A DNA stretch of 64,000 bases from Xylanibacter muris (GTDB lineage: Bacteria > Bacteroidota > Bacteroidia > Bacteroidales > Bacteroidaceae), in assembly GCF_013166605.1 (NCBI RefSeq), contig NZ_JABKKF010000009.1, positions 143,229 through 207,228 on the forward strand. Reading direction: 5' to 3'. Numbering within the stretch: position 1 is the stretch's first letter; every line of letters starts with the position of its first letter. The translations under genes were made by a program, and so were the position numbers. The notes beneath the pieces were generated by a model that did not search any database, had not been told where the DNA came from, and was given only the letters and a program-made list of their open reading frames with translations. Below, in pieces: positions 25,242 to 33,113 of the stretch.

Positions 25242-25324
25242 TTTTTCTTATTTATATAAGTTCGTTAAAATGTTGTTCCGTTAATTTGTTCTTCTGGCTA
25301 TATATGTAGTGTTTGTTTTTCGAC

Positions 25325-25918
25325 TTATTTCTCGCTGCTTTTCCCCAATGCTCCGTATACTACTTTTGCCACAAGCGGCTTGCTCATCTCTTCGGTAAGC
25401 CCGTGGCCTATTCTTCCGTATATGTATGGGACTTCAAGCCCTTTTATGCAGTAATGGGTTATGTCTGCCACGAGCTCTACATTTTCGATGTCAAACTCTC
25501 CCTCGGCCTTGCCTTCCGCATAAACTTTCCTGAACAGTTCAATCTCATCCTCATCGAAATTCTTTCTGACTTTTTCCACCATCCATATATTGCGGAAAAA
25601 TTCCGCACGCAAGTTGCCGTTGCGTACCACGGTCTCTTTAATCATGCTCAGGTGGGTGTATATCAGTTCTATGATCTTATCCTGCGGACGTATGCGCTTT
25701 TCCGCCACTTCGTCAAGTTTGTCAGAAAGACGTTCCAATTCTGATTCAATGACAGCATAATAAACCTCTTCCTTGCTTTTAAAATAGGTATAAAGCGTCC
25801 GCCTCCCTTTGCCGGAAGCTGTGGCAATATCGTTCATTGTCGTATTCTCCAAACCGTTTTTCGCAAAAAGCTGTCGTGCTACGTCAACAATTCTTTGTCT
25901 TGTCTTTGATATTGACAT
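25325..25918 (-). CDS. TetR/AcrR-family transcriptional regulator
   Basis: A 197-residue repressor type. The N-terminal HTH (RQRIVDVARQLFAKNGLENT, then RRTLYTYFKSKEEVYYAVIE) is typical and the rest is a helical ligand-binding domain. It lies upstream of fabG on the same strand, suggesting control of fatty-acid synthesis, which is inference. An inverted repeat sits between its promoter -7 box and its start codon and may be its own operator. Confidence 0.9.
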   Translation of the reverse strand: MSISKTRQRIVDVARQLFAKNGLENTTMNDIATASGKGRRTLYTYFKSKEEVYYAVIESELERLSDKLDEVAEKRIRPQDKIIELIYTHLSMIKETVVRNGNLRAEFFRNIWMVEKVRKNFDEDEIELFRKVYAEGKAEGEFDIENVELVADITHYCIKGLEVPYIYGRIGHGLTEEMSKPLVAKVVYGALGKSSEK

Positions 25919-25948
25919 TGCTTTATCTCCTATAGTCGTTTATTATAA

Positions 25949-26003
25949 TTGCACATTGGTAATTCTGTGTGCAAAATTATAAATTAAATTTTGGATTGGC
26001 AAA
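25949..26003 (-). promoter_or_regulatory. tetR promoter with operator-like inverted repeat
   Basis: Minus-strand TAATTTTG (25972-25979) and TTTG (26000-26003) are separated by exactly 20 nt, a full Bacteroidetes promoter. Downstream, TTGCACA (25949-25955) and TGTGCAA (25968-25974) form a perfect 7-bp inverted repeat with a 12-nt spacer that reaches into the -7 box, a natural place for autorepression. Confidence 0.65.
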
Positions 26004-26386
26004 TAATTAACAGAGAATTTTTTCTTGTCCGTGTGATTTCTTGTCGTGTGTGTCAGACGGTTAGCGTATGAAAATATGTGATGAAGAGGTGTGATTGTTC
26101 TTGATATTTGTATTTGTAGGGAAGTTTTTGTCAATATCCGTCAACACCATTTGATAAGGGTGTTTTTGAGTCAGGATGCAAGTTTACAGGATTGTTCTTA
26201 GATATTACAGTAAGACTAATTCTAAATCCAATGACCGATTTTGGGTAAACGATATTGCAGATATTCATTTGCATTCGATATAGTATGATATTATTCTTAT
26301 ATATGCTTTATGTTTGGGTGAAGTGTTTGTAAATGGAGTCTAAAATGTACTGTTTTGAGAAAAAACAAGAAAAATATGGAGAATTA

Positions 26387-26425
26387 TTTGGTATTTTCAT
26401 GTTTATGTAGTACCTTTGCACTCGC
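26387..26425 (+). promoter_or_regulatory. tRNA-Met promoter
   Basis: TTTG at 26387-26390, 20-nt spacer, then TACCTTTGCACTCGC at 26411-26425. The 15-mer is shared, with one difference at most, by the SRP RNA and tRNA-Ser promoters in this window. Confidence 0.85.
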
Positions 26426-26441
26426 AAAACAGAAATAATAT

Positions 26442-26514
26442 CGCGGAGTGGAGCAGTTGGTAGCTCGCCAGGCTCATAACCTGGAGGTCGCATGTTCGAG
26501 TCCTGCCTCCGCAA
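26442..26514 (+). tRNA. tRNA-Met (CAT), initiator-like
   Basis: A 73-nt cloverleaf with acceptor CGCGGAG/CTCCGCA, D arm GAGC/GCTC, anticodon loop CTCATAA (CAT at 26475-26477), T loop TTCGAGT and discriminator A; CCA is not encoded. The first acceptor pair is C1-A72, unpaired, the hallmark of bacterial initiator tRNA. The anticodon stem ends in AGG/CCT rather than the usual three G-C pairs. The T stem (GCATG/CCTGC) has one T-C mismatch. Confidence 0.93.
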
Positions 26515-26520
26515 CTATAA

Positions 26521-26554
26521 CGGATGATAAACTTCAAGTTTATCATCCGTTTTT
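26521..26554 (+). terminator. Terminator of tRNA-Met
   Basis: A 14-bp perfect stem (26521-26534 and 26536-26549) followed directly by five T residues. Confidence 0.9.
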
Positions 26555-26959
26555 CTTAATCAAAACCGATGTTGTTTTGTGGCGCCCGGCTGTTTTTTGG
26601 GGTCAGTAGAAAATTTAGGGTCATCGGATTTTGTCGTTTGGTGTCTCATGAGTAAAGAGTTGCTATCCATAACATGAAGAATCTGATGTCTCCTGCACTA
26701 TGGAATTGTTGTTTTTGAAAGCTTGATTGATTATTGTGTTGGGTGATTAGGAATTTTCCAAATGACATTTTAATCAGGTATAGATGACAAATGTTCCAAA
26801 GATATGACCTTAATTATAGGGAAATGCTTATCTTTGCACGGATAATCAGTGTCTTGCCAATAAAAGACAGGGTTGATTGCATTCTATTTGCATAATACAG
26901 TCTTCATGTTCTGCATTAGAGAAATATCAGTTGTGTGAGACGTTGTCATTTTGAAAAAT
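26555..26959. other. Intergenic region before the YitT-family gene
   Basis: About 400 bp without a supported gene. A -7-like TATCTTTG at 26829-26836 is the likely promoter of the downstream gene, giving a leader near 115 nt; no -33 box is clear. No repeats or RNA structure recognised. Confidence 0.6.
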
Positions 26960-27871
26960 ATGAAATATAAAATAGTGGTTTATATGAAAAGTCTGTCTGA
27001 TGCATTGAAGGTCAGAAACCGACAGCAGGTTAAGGACCTTGTTTTCATAACATTAGGAATACTTAGTTATGCAGTGGGATATACGGCGTTTATCCTCCCC
27101 GAGCAAGTTGTTATGGGCGGAGTGTCGGGTATGTCAGCGTTGCTGTTCTATGCTTTCGGTTTTCCTACCGGTATTTCTATCGCTGTGCTTAACTTTGCCA
27201 TGTTGGCAATAGCAATGAAAGCTCTCAGCCGTCGTTTCATAGTACGGACGATAATAGGTGTTACGATAATGTCTGTATTTGTGAGTCTGCTACAGCCGTT
27301 TTTTGCGGCTCATCCAGTGATAACGTCGGGTGAGGATAAGTTTATGCATGTGCTTATCGGTGGTGCGATGTCGGGTGCAGGTCTTGGCATTGTGTTCTCA
27401 CATAACGGTTCCACTGGTGGTACGGATATTATAATAGCTTTGCTGAACAAGTTTTTCCGTATGAGCTTCGGCCGTGCCATGCAGATGATAGACATTTGTA
27501 TAATATGTTCTTCTTATCTGTTGTTTCACAGTGCTGAAACCATTGTTTACGGTGTGGCGTTTACCCTTGTGGCAAGTTATGTGTGTGACTATGTCATTAA
27601 CGGAACGCGACAGACGGTACAGTTTATTATAATATCTAAGGAGTATCACAAGATTGCGGACACGATAAACAATAAGGTTCATCGTGGAGTGACGCTTGTC
27701 GAGGGCAAGGGATGGTATTCAAAGAATGATGTGAACATACTTATTGTTATGGCCAGAAAATATGAGTCGCAGGAGGTGTTCAGTTATATAAAGCATATCG
27801 ATCCTGACGCGCTTGTGTCTCAGTCTTTCTGTCAGGGTGTGTTTGGCGAGGGATTCGATGCTATAAGATAA
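26960..27871 (+). CDS. YitT family integral membrane protein (DUF161 + DUF2179)
   Basis: A 303-residue membrane protein. Five to six transmembrane segments lie between residues 25 and 200 (FITLGILSYAVGYTAFILPE, SIAVLNFAMLAIAMKAL and others), with the family motif HNGSTGGTDIIIALLNK, followed by a soluble DUF2179 domain (about 215-300). The family resembles transporters, but the substrate is not established to my knowledge. ATG 26960 is preferred; a TTG at 26951 and another ATG at 26984 are alternatives. Confidence 0.85.
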   Translation: MKYKIVVYMKSLSDALKVRNRQQVKDLVFITLGILSYAVGYTAFILPEQVVMGGVSGMSALLFYAFGFPTGISIAVLNFAMLAIAMKALSRRFIVRTIIGVTIMSVFVSLLQPFFAAHPVITSGEDKFMHVLIGGAMSGAGLGIVFSHNGSTGGTDIIIALLNKFFRMSFGRAMQMIDICIICSSYLLFHSAETIVYGVAFTLVASYVCDYVINGTRQTVQFIIISKEYHKIADTINNKVHRGVTLVEGKGWYSKNDVNILIVMARKYESQEVFSYIKHIDPDALVSQSFCQGVFGEGFDAIR

Positions 27872-27901
27872 AGAAATGGTGCGAATCCGTAAGAATACTG
27901 G

Positions 27902-27947
27902 AGAGCCATATTCTTGGTCTGTATTTTCGGGCAAGGAATATGGCTCT
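27902..27947. terminator. Bidirectional terminator between the YitT gene and nadE
   Basis: A perfect 12-bp stem (AGAGCCATATTC at 27902-27913, complement at 27936-27947) between converging stop codons. Confidence 0.7.
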
Positions 27948-27954
27948 TCGGTTA

Positions 27955-29907
27955 TTATATGTTCCATAATGTGCCGGTGGCATCGCTTGGCATCCGCCAG
28001 TCACCGCGCGGACTGAGGCTCACGCTTCCCACTTTCGGTCCGTCAGGCATGCATGAACGTTTGAATTGTTGTGAGAAGAAGCGTCTGAAGAACGTCGACA
28101 GCCAGTGGCGGATTGTTTTCTCGTCATATTTACCGGCTTTGTCGTTTGAGCCGTCGAAGGCGCGAAGTGCCATGAAGAGAATCTTTTCCGGACAGAAACC
28201 AAATCGTAGGAAGTTATAAAGAAAGAAGTCGTGGAGTTCGTATGGTCCTACGAGGTCTTCCGTTTTTTGTTTTATGTCTCCGTTCTCATCGGCGGGTATA
28301 AGCTCTGGACTTATCGGTGTGTCGATTATGTCGAGTAGAGTGGCGGATGATTTTTCGTCAACGAGGTTTTTGGCAAAGAAGTCAACAATATATTTTATCA
28401 GTGTTTTCGGTACTCCAGAGTTTACGGCATACATAGACATGTGGTCACCGTTGTATGTTGCCCATCCCAGGGCAAGTTCACTCAGGTCTCCTGTTCCTAC
28501 AACAAGTCCGCCTGTTTGGTTGGCTACATCCATAAGTATTTGCGTGCGTTCGCGTGCCTGGCTGTTTTCGTATGTCACATCATGGTTTTCAGGGTTGTGT
28601 CCTATGTCCTTGAAATGTTGTGTGACGCTTTCTGATATCCCGATTTCCCGTTGTGTTATTCCGAGTGAGGTCATGAGGCTCACAGCATTGTCGTGGGTAC
28701 GTCCGGTGGTGCCGAATCCCGGCATTGTAATTCCTATAATTCCTTTGCGGTCGAGTTTAAGATTGTCGAAAGCCTTTACGCATATCAGCAGGGCGAGAGT
28801 GGAGTCGAGTCCTCCGCTGATGCCTATCACGGCTGATTTACAGTGTGTGTGCGTCAGTCGTCTCATCAGTCCGAAGGTTTGTATGTTGATTGTTTCCTCA
28901 CAGGATTCGCGCATGTTTTTCTCTTCTGGAATGAAAGGCAGCGGATTTATTTTCCGTGTAAGTTTGAATGCCCTGTCTTTTATTGCGTCCATTTTGACAA
29001 TGCGTGCGTTGGCACGTTTGTTGGCTGTAACGGTTGTGAATGTTGAGTTGCGGCGTCGTTCGGCCCTGATTTTCTCCACGTCTATCTGTGCGGTCACAAG
29101 TTGCGGCTCGATGGAGAACCTTTTACTCTTGGCTATTGTCGTTCCGTTTTCGATCACGATGGCGTTGCCTCCGTATACAACGTCCTGGCTGCTTTCACCG
29201 AAACCGGCCGATGAGTATACATATCCGCTTATGATACGGGCACTGTGTTCTGACAGTAGTGACATGAGATACCTGTGTTTGCCCACAAGTTCGTTTGTGG
29301 CAGACAGGTTGAATATGATATCGGCTCCGGCGAGGGCCAGATTATTGCTTGGCGGTTCGGTGGCCCATACGTCTTCACATATTTCCACTCCGAACTTCAC
29401 TCCCGAAGCAGTCCTGAATACCTGTGGTTCGGAGGTTAGTCTTATTTCCTGTCCGGCAATGGTTATGGTATGCTCGCCCAACTGTTCTCTTGATGGCAGT
29501 ATCTGGAGCGAGGAGTCGAACCATCGTTTTTCATAAAACTCGTCATAGTTCGGAAGATACGTCTTTACCACCACGCCTGCAATCTTTCCGTGCTGTACTA
29601 CGATGGCACTGTTATATAGCATCGCGCCTTCGTGTACGGGTATTCCGATGATGGCAATGATGTCAAGTGTGGACGTCTGACAGAGAAGGTGTGCAAGATC
29701 CTTGCCGGCACTTTCCAATAGATGATGATTGTCAAACAGATCCTGGCAGGTGTATGATGTGACTGACAGTTCCGGGAAACATATTATCTCTACTCCTTCG
29801 GATTCTGCTTCCGACATCATCCTGCCTATCTCATTTACGTTGTAGCGTGTATCTGCCACATGCAGTGACGGTATGGCTGCGGCTACGGTTATAAATCCGT
29901 GATTCAT
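27955..29907 (-). CDS. nadE: Glutamine-dependent NAD+ synthetase
   Basis: A 650-residue two-domain enzyme that amidates deamido-NAD to NAD. The N-terminal nitrilase-type glutaminase has the triad Glu46, Lys115 and Cys177 (FPELS, VKTYLPNY, EICEDVW). The C-terminal ATP-pyrophosphatase domain begins with the P-loop GISGGLDST. The length matches eukaryote-like glutamine-using NadE rather than the short ammonia-dependent form. It starts 6 nt after the DUF2027-Smr gene ends. Confidence 0.96.
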   Translation of the reverse strand: MNHGFITVAAAIPSLHVADTRYNVNEIGRMMSEAESEGVEIICFPELSVTSYTCQDLFDNHHLLESAGKDLAHLLCQTSTLDIIAIIGIPVHEGAMLYNSAIVVQHGKIAGVVVKTYLPNYDEFYEKRWFDSSLQILPSREQLGEHTITIAGQEIRLTSEPQVFRTASGVKFGVEICEDVWATEPPSNNLALAGADIIFNLSATNELVGKHRYLMSLLSEHSARIISGYVYSSAGFGESSQDVVYGGNAIVIENGTTIAKSKRFSIEPQLVTAQIDVEKIRAERRRNSTFTTVTANKRANARIVKMDAIKDRAFKLTRKINPLPFIPEEKNMRESCEETINIQTFGLMRRLTHTHCKSAVIGISGGLDSTLALLICVKAFDNLKLDRKGIIGITMPGFGTTGRTHDNAVSLMTSLGITQREIGISESVTQHFKDIGHNPENHDVTYENSQARERTQILMDVANQTGGLVVGTGDLSELALGWATYNGDHMSMYAVNSGVPKTLIKYIVDFFAKNLVDEKSSATLLDIIDTPISPELIPADENGDIKQKTEDLVGPYELHDFFLYNFLRFGFCPEKILFMALRAFDGSNDKAGKYDEKTIRHWLSTFFRRFFSQQFKRSCMPDGPKVGSVSLSPRGDWRMPSDATGTLWNI

Positions 29908-29913
29908 ATTTTT

Positions 29914-30996
29914 TTACTTTATTGTCACCTGTGTCGCACCGTATCCGTATTCTTGGAATGATGCGTCCTGATATTGGTATTGTTTGAACTTATGTCTCAG
30001 TTCGTTGACAATGGCGTGACGGAGTATGCCTTCACCCTTGCCGTGGATAAAGATTATTTTCTTTCCTTTGTTCGATGCGTTTTCTTTCAGTGTGTTGCGG
30101 AATACATCAAGCTGGTGGTTTAGTATCTCTGTGCTGCTCATGCCCGCTGTCGTGTCGAGCAATTCATTGGCGTGCAGGTCGATCACTAACGGTGCGTTTT
30201 TGTCTTGCGGCATTTTCTTGTCCTTTCTTGCGGCAGATGTCCTGTCTGCAGAGGCTTTAGCCATCATTTCGCGTTTAAGTTCGTTTGGATCTATGACGAG
30301 TGGACGTGCTGTCTTGTCGTTCTCCACAATAGTGTATATCAGTGCATCCTGTTCAAAGAAGTCGTTTTCTCGGAATGTGTGCAGTTTGTAGAACTTCACG
30401 GGATCTATGCGGAAGTCTGCGTTTATTGCCGGTTTTGATATGAATGTTCTGTCACGTTTGTATGCGATTATCTGTATTGCGACACGGCTCATTGTGTCAA
30501 GCTTGTCACGTGTAAACTCTTCCATAAGAAGCTTTGTGTTTGGCTCCACTTCGTCTGTCAGCTTCATGTGCCATGCGCTGCCTTCGGCTGTCATGTATAC
30601 GAAGCGCATGTAATAGTTGCTGTCGTTAATGAAGTATGATTCGAACGGTGTCGTGGTCATCTCGTGAGGATTCACAGGCACGAATGCAATGTATGCGCTG
30701 AGGGCCTCACCGCCTTTGCGCTCCTCGGGAGCGGCCTTGAAGGTGATAGGCCTGTCTGCCGGGTCGTAGTCTTCGTCCTGTGTCTTTGCGGATATGCCCT
30801 TTCCTGTTTGTTTTTTTGCCTCTATGACATTTGCCGTGCTGTAGTCTTCGTTTCCTATCACTACCACATCGGTGATGGCTGTAGGTATCTGAAATCCGTC
30901 CTCGTCTTCTACAAGCACTATGTCCTTGCCTTGGAATCCTGCGACTTTTCCGCCTCCGGTTTCGCTGAGGAATCTTACTTTATCTCCAATTTTCAT
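29914..30996 (-). CDS. DUF2027 and Smr domain protein
   Basis: A 360-residue protein: an N-terminal SH3-like segment (KIGDKVRFLSETGGGKVAGF), a middle DUF2027 region, and a C-terminal Smr domain with VIDLHANEL and FIHGKGEGILRHAI. Smr domains nick or bind nucleic acids in MutS2 and related proteins; the closest named relatives are simply called DUF2027. The start at 30996 (MKIGDKV) is chosen over an upstream codon at 31044 because the domain begins there. Co-transcribed with nadE; role unknown. Confidence 0.82.
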   Translation of the reverse strand: MKIGDKVRFLSETGGGKVAGFQGKDIVLVEDEDGFQIPTAITDVVVIGNEDYSTANVIEAKKQTGKGISAKTQDEDYDPADRPITFKAAPEERKGGEALSAYIAFVPVNPHEMTTTPFESYFINDSNYYMRFVYMTAEGSAWHMKLTDEVEPNTKLLMEEFTRDKLDTMSRVAIQIIAYKRDRTFISKPAINADFRIDPVKFYKLHTFRENDFFEQDALIYTIVENDKTARPLVIDPNELKREMMAKASADRTSAARKDKKMPQDKNAPLVIDLHANELLDTTAGMSSTEILNHQLDVFRNTLKENASNKGKKIIFIHGKGEGILRHAIVNELRHKFKQYQYQDASFQEYGYGATQVTIK

Positions 30997-31124
30997 ATTT
31001 CGGTGTTGTGTATTTTGTTTTAACTTTAATATTATTTCAGGCATTTATTAATGGTATTGCCTTATTGCTTCTGGTGGCAAAGTTTTCCAATCAGTGGATT
31101 GTATTAGTTCCTGCCTTTGGATGT

Positions 31125-32342
31125 TTAAGGTATAATAAGGTTGCTGTCGCCATAGCTCAGGAAGCGGAAACCGTTTTCAAGGGCATAGTCATATATCTTA
31201 CGCCAGTTGTTGCCGGTAAGTGCACTGACGAGCAGCAGGAGCGTGCTTTGTGGCTGATGAAAGTTTGTTACCAGCATTTTCACTATTCTATATTTGTATC
31301 CAGGAGCAATGATAATCTGTGTGCTCGTGTGCAGCGAACTTAATCCGTTGCGGTCGAGATAGCGGATAATGTTTTTTATCGCTTCGGTTGCCGGTATGTC
31401 ATTGCCGGTCTCTTCGTACGGTTCCCATTGGTTCACATGAAGCTGCTCTTCTGTGAGATTATTGTCTGATGAGAGTTTTCGTCCGATGAAATAGAGACTC
31501 TCGAGTGTGCGTACGCTTGTTGTTCCCACTGCGATGGCACCGGCATCGTGTGCGGCCAGTCTCTCGAGTGTGTGTCTGTGTACGCAGATATATTCCGTGT
31601 GCATCTCATGATTTTCGATTTCCTCACTTTTCACTGGCTTGAATGTTCCCGCTCCGACATGTAGTGTAAGTTCTTCGCGTTCGATACCGTGTGCGTCGAT
31701 ATCTCTGAGCACTTTCTCTGTGAAATGAAGCCCGGCTGTAGGTGCGGCCACGCTGCCTTTTATTTTTGAATATACTGTCTGATATGTCTGCTTGTCGCTT
31801 TCCTCGGTGGCCCTGTTGAGGTATGGAGGTATCGGCAGTTCACCGACAGCGTCAAGAATATCAGCAAAATTCACCTTTTCATTGTTCCATTCAAATTCTA
31901 TGAGGTGGCTTGTGTGTCTTTCTTCCTTGCGGGTGACTTTCAGCGTGACTTTTTGCTCTTTTATATAGAACTCACGTTCAAGCTGGCCTTCCTTCCATTT
32001 CTTCAGGTTGCCGACAATACACAGCCACGAACACTGTCCTGTGGCCTGAAACATCTGCTCATAGTCTGCTGGTGACACCGGTTCAAGAAGGAATACTTCT
32101 ATTAGTGCTCCGGTTTGTTTACGGAAGTGCATGCGTGCCTGAATGACTTTTGTATTATTGAAAACCATCAGTGCTTTTCGGGGAAGATACTTGGGAAGAT
32201 TATAGAAAAAATCATCCGATATTGCTCCGTGATTGTATATTAGGAGCTTTGAATGGTCGCGCTCCTTTATTGGAAATTTTGCTATACGCTCTTCCGGCAG
32301 CGGATAGTTGTAGTCGCTTATGTGTATATGTTTCGTATCCAT
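31125..32342 (-). CDS. queA: S-adenosylmethionine:tRNA ribosyltransferase-isomerase QueA
   Basis: A 405-residue enzyme that transfers the ribosyl part of SAM to 7-aminomethyl-7-deazaguanine in tRNA, making epoxyqueuosine. Conserved stretches YPLPEERIAKFP, the APTAGLHFT motif and TLHVGAGTFKPV are seen. It is longer than the usual 340-360 residues because of a middle insertion. It lies 35 nt downstream of a PAP2 gene at the end of the Bat operon, an unrelated function likely carried on the same transcript. Confidence 0.94.
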   Translation of the reverse strand: MDTKHIHISDYNYPLPEERIAKFPIKERDHSKLLIYNHGAISDDFFYNLPKYLPRKALMVFNNTKVIQARMHFRKQTGALIEVFLLEPVSPADYEQMFQATGQCSWLCIVGNLKKWKEGQLEREFYIKEQKVTLKVTRKEERHTSHLIEFEWNNEKVNFADILDAVGELPIPPYLNRATEESDKQTYQTVYSKIKGSVAAPTAGLHFTEKVLRDIDAHGIEREELTLHVGAGTFKPVKSEEIENHEMHTEYICVHRHTLERLAAHDAGAIAVGTTSVRTLESLYFIGRKLSSDNNLTEEQLHVNQWEPYEETGNDIPATEAIKNIIRYLDRNGLSSLHTSTQIIIAPGYKYRIVKMLVTNFHQPQSTLLLLVSALTGNNWRKIYDYALENGFRFLSYGDSNLIIP

Positions 32343-32377
32343 TGATTTGTTGTTTGTGGGTTATCAGGTAAGGGTGT

Positions 32378-33079
32378 CTATAGGACGATAAGGCATCCGC
32401 GGATTATGGAATAAATCACCGAGAAGGCGAAAACGGTTATCACTACGTCCACATCGGATTGCTGATAGCCTGTTTTGGTATATTGCGATGATACGAAATT
32501 CATGCCGGTATCAAGTTTTCTGTTTATTTTCAGATATATGGTATACACTGTAAGCGCAACGATACCTCCCCATATAAGTCCGCACAGGATATCACCGGGA
32601 TAATGTACTCCGAGGTACATTCTTGTCCAACAATTTGTAAGTGACCATATTATAAGGACCGTAGACAGTATCCTGTTTCTTACAAGCAGGCAGAAGAACA
32701 ATGCGGCACTGAATGTATTGGCAGCATGAGCGGAGAAGAATCCGTATCTTCCACCGCGATAGCCGTTCACAATGTCTATCATTAGGCCTATCTGAGGATC
32801 GTGTGTCGGCCTTGGTCTTGCCACGAAAGGCTTGACGAGTGTGTCGTCAACAGTCCCGGCAAGTATGACACAGGCTATTGCGCATGCGATTATAAGCATT
32901 ATCTTCTTGAAATTCTCATTATTCTTCAATATGAGGTAGAATAATGCCGCATACATGGGAAACCATGTCGATGCTGTGGTCAGCACTTTGGCAACACCGT
33001 CCAAAAACAGAGAGTCGCTTCCGTTTACGGCCAATAGCAGTTGCTTGTCAAATTGTATTAATGAGTCTATGTCAATCAT
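32378..33079 (-). CDS. PAP2-family membrane phosphatase
   Basis: A 233-residue membrane phosphatase of the phosphatidic acid phosphatase type 2 superfamily. Several transmembrane helices surround the split active-site motif: KPFVARPRP, then FFSAHAANT and YLGVHYPGDI. Likely substrates are undecaprenyl pyrophosphate, phosphatidylglycerophosphate or lipid A phosphates; the sequence does not discriminate. It lies 34 nt after batDE. Confidence 0.87.
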   Translation of the reverse strand: MIDIDSLIQFDKQLLLAVNGSDSLFLDGVAKVLTTASTWFPMYAALFYLILKNNENFKKIMLIIACAIACVILAGTVDDTLVKPFVARPRPTHDPQIGLMIDIVNGYRGGRYGFFSAHAANTFSAALFFCLLVRNRILSTVLIIWSLTNCWTRMYLGVHYPGDILCGLIWGGIVALTVYTIYLKINRKLDTGMNFVSSQYTKTGYQQSDVDVVITVFAFSVIYSIIRGCLIVL

Positions 33080-33113
33080 GGCAAGGTATTAATATACAAT
33101 GATACACTCTGTG

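Larger units (their letters stand above)
25919..26441. other. Intergenic region between tetR and tRNA-Met
   Basis: It holds the tetR operator and promoter (25949-26003) and the tRNA-Met promoter (26387-26425). The 380 bp between them are AT-rich with no supported gene or repeat. Confidence 0.7.

Noticed and set aside
26550..26820. Possible insertion-sequence remnant after tRNA-Met
   Set aside because: No inverted ends, target duplication or transposase fragment could be recognised.
28274..29536. A 420-codon open frame on the plus strand
   Set aside because: It is the antisense shadow of nadE, whose domains and active-site residues are complete on the minus strand.
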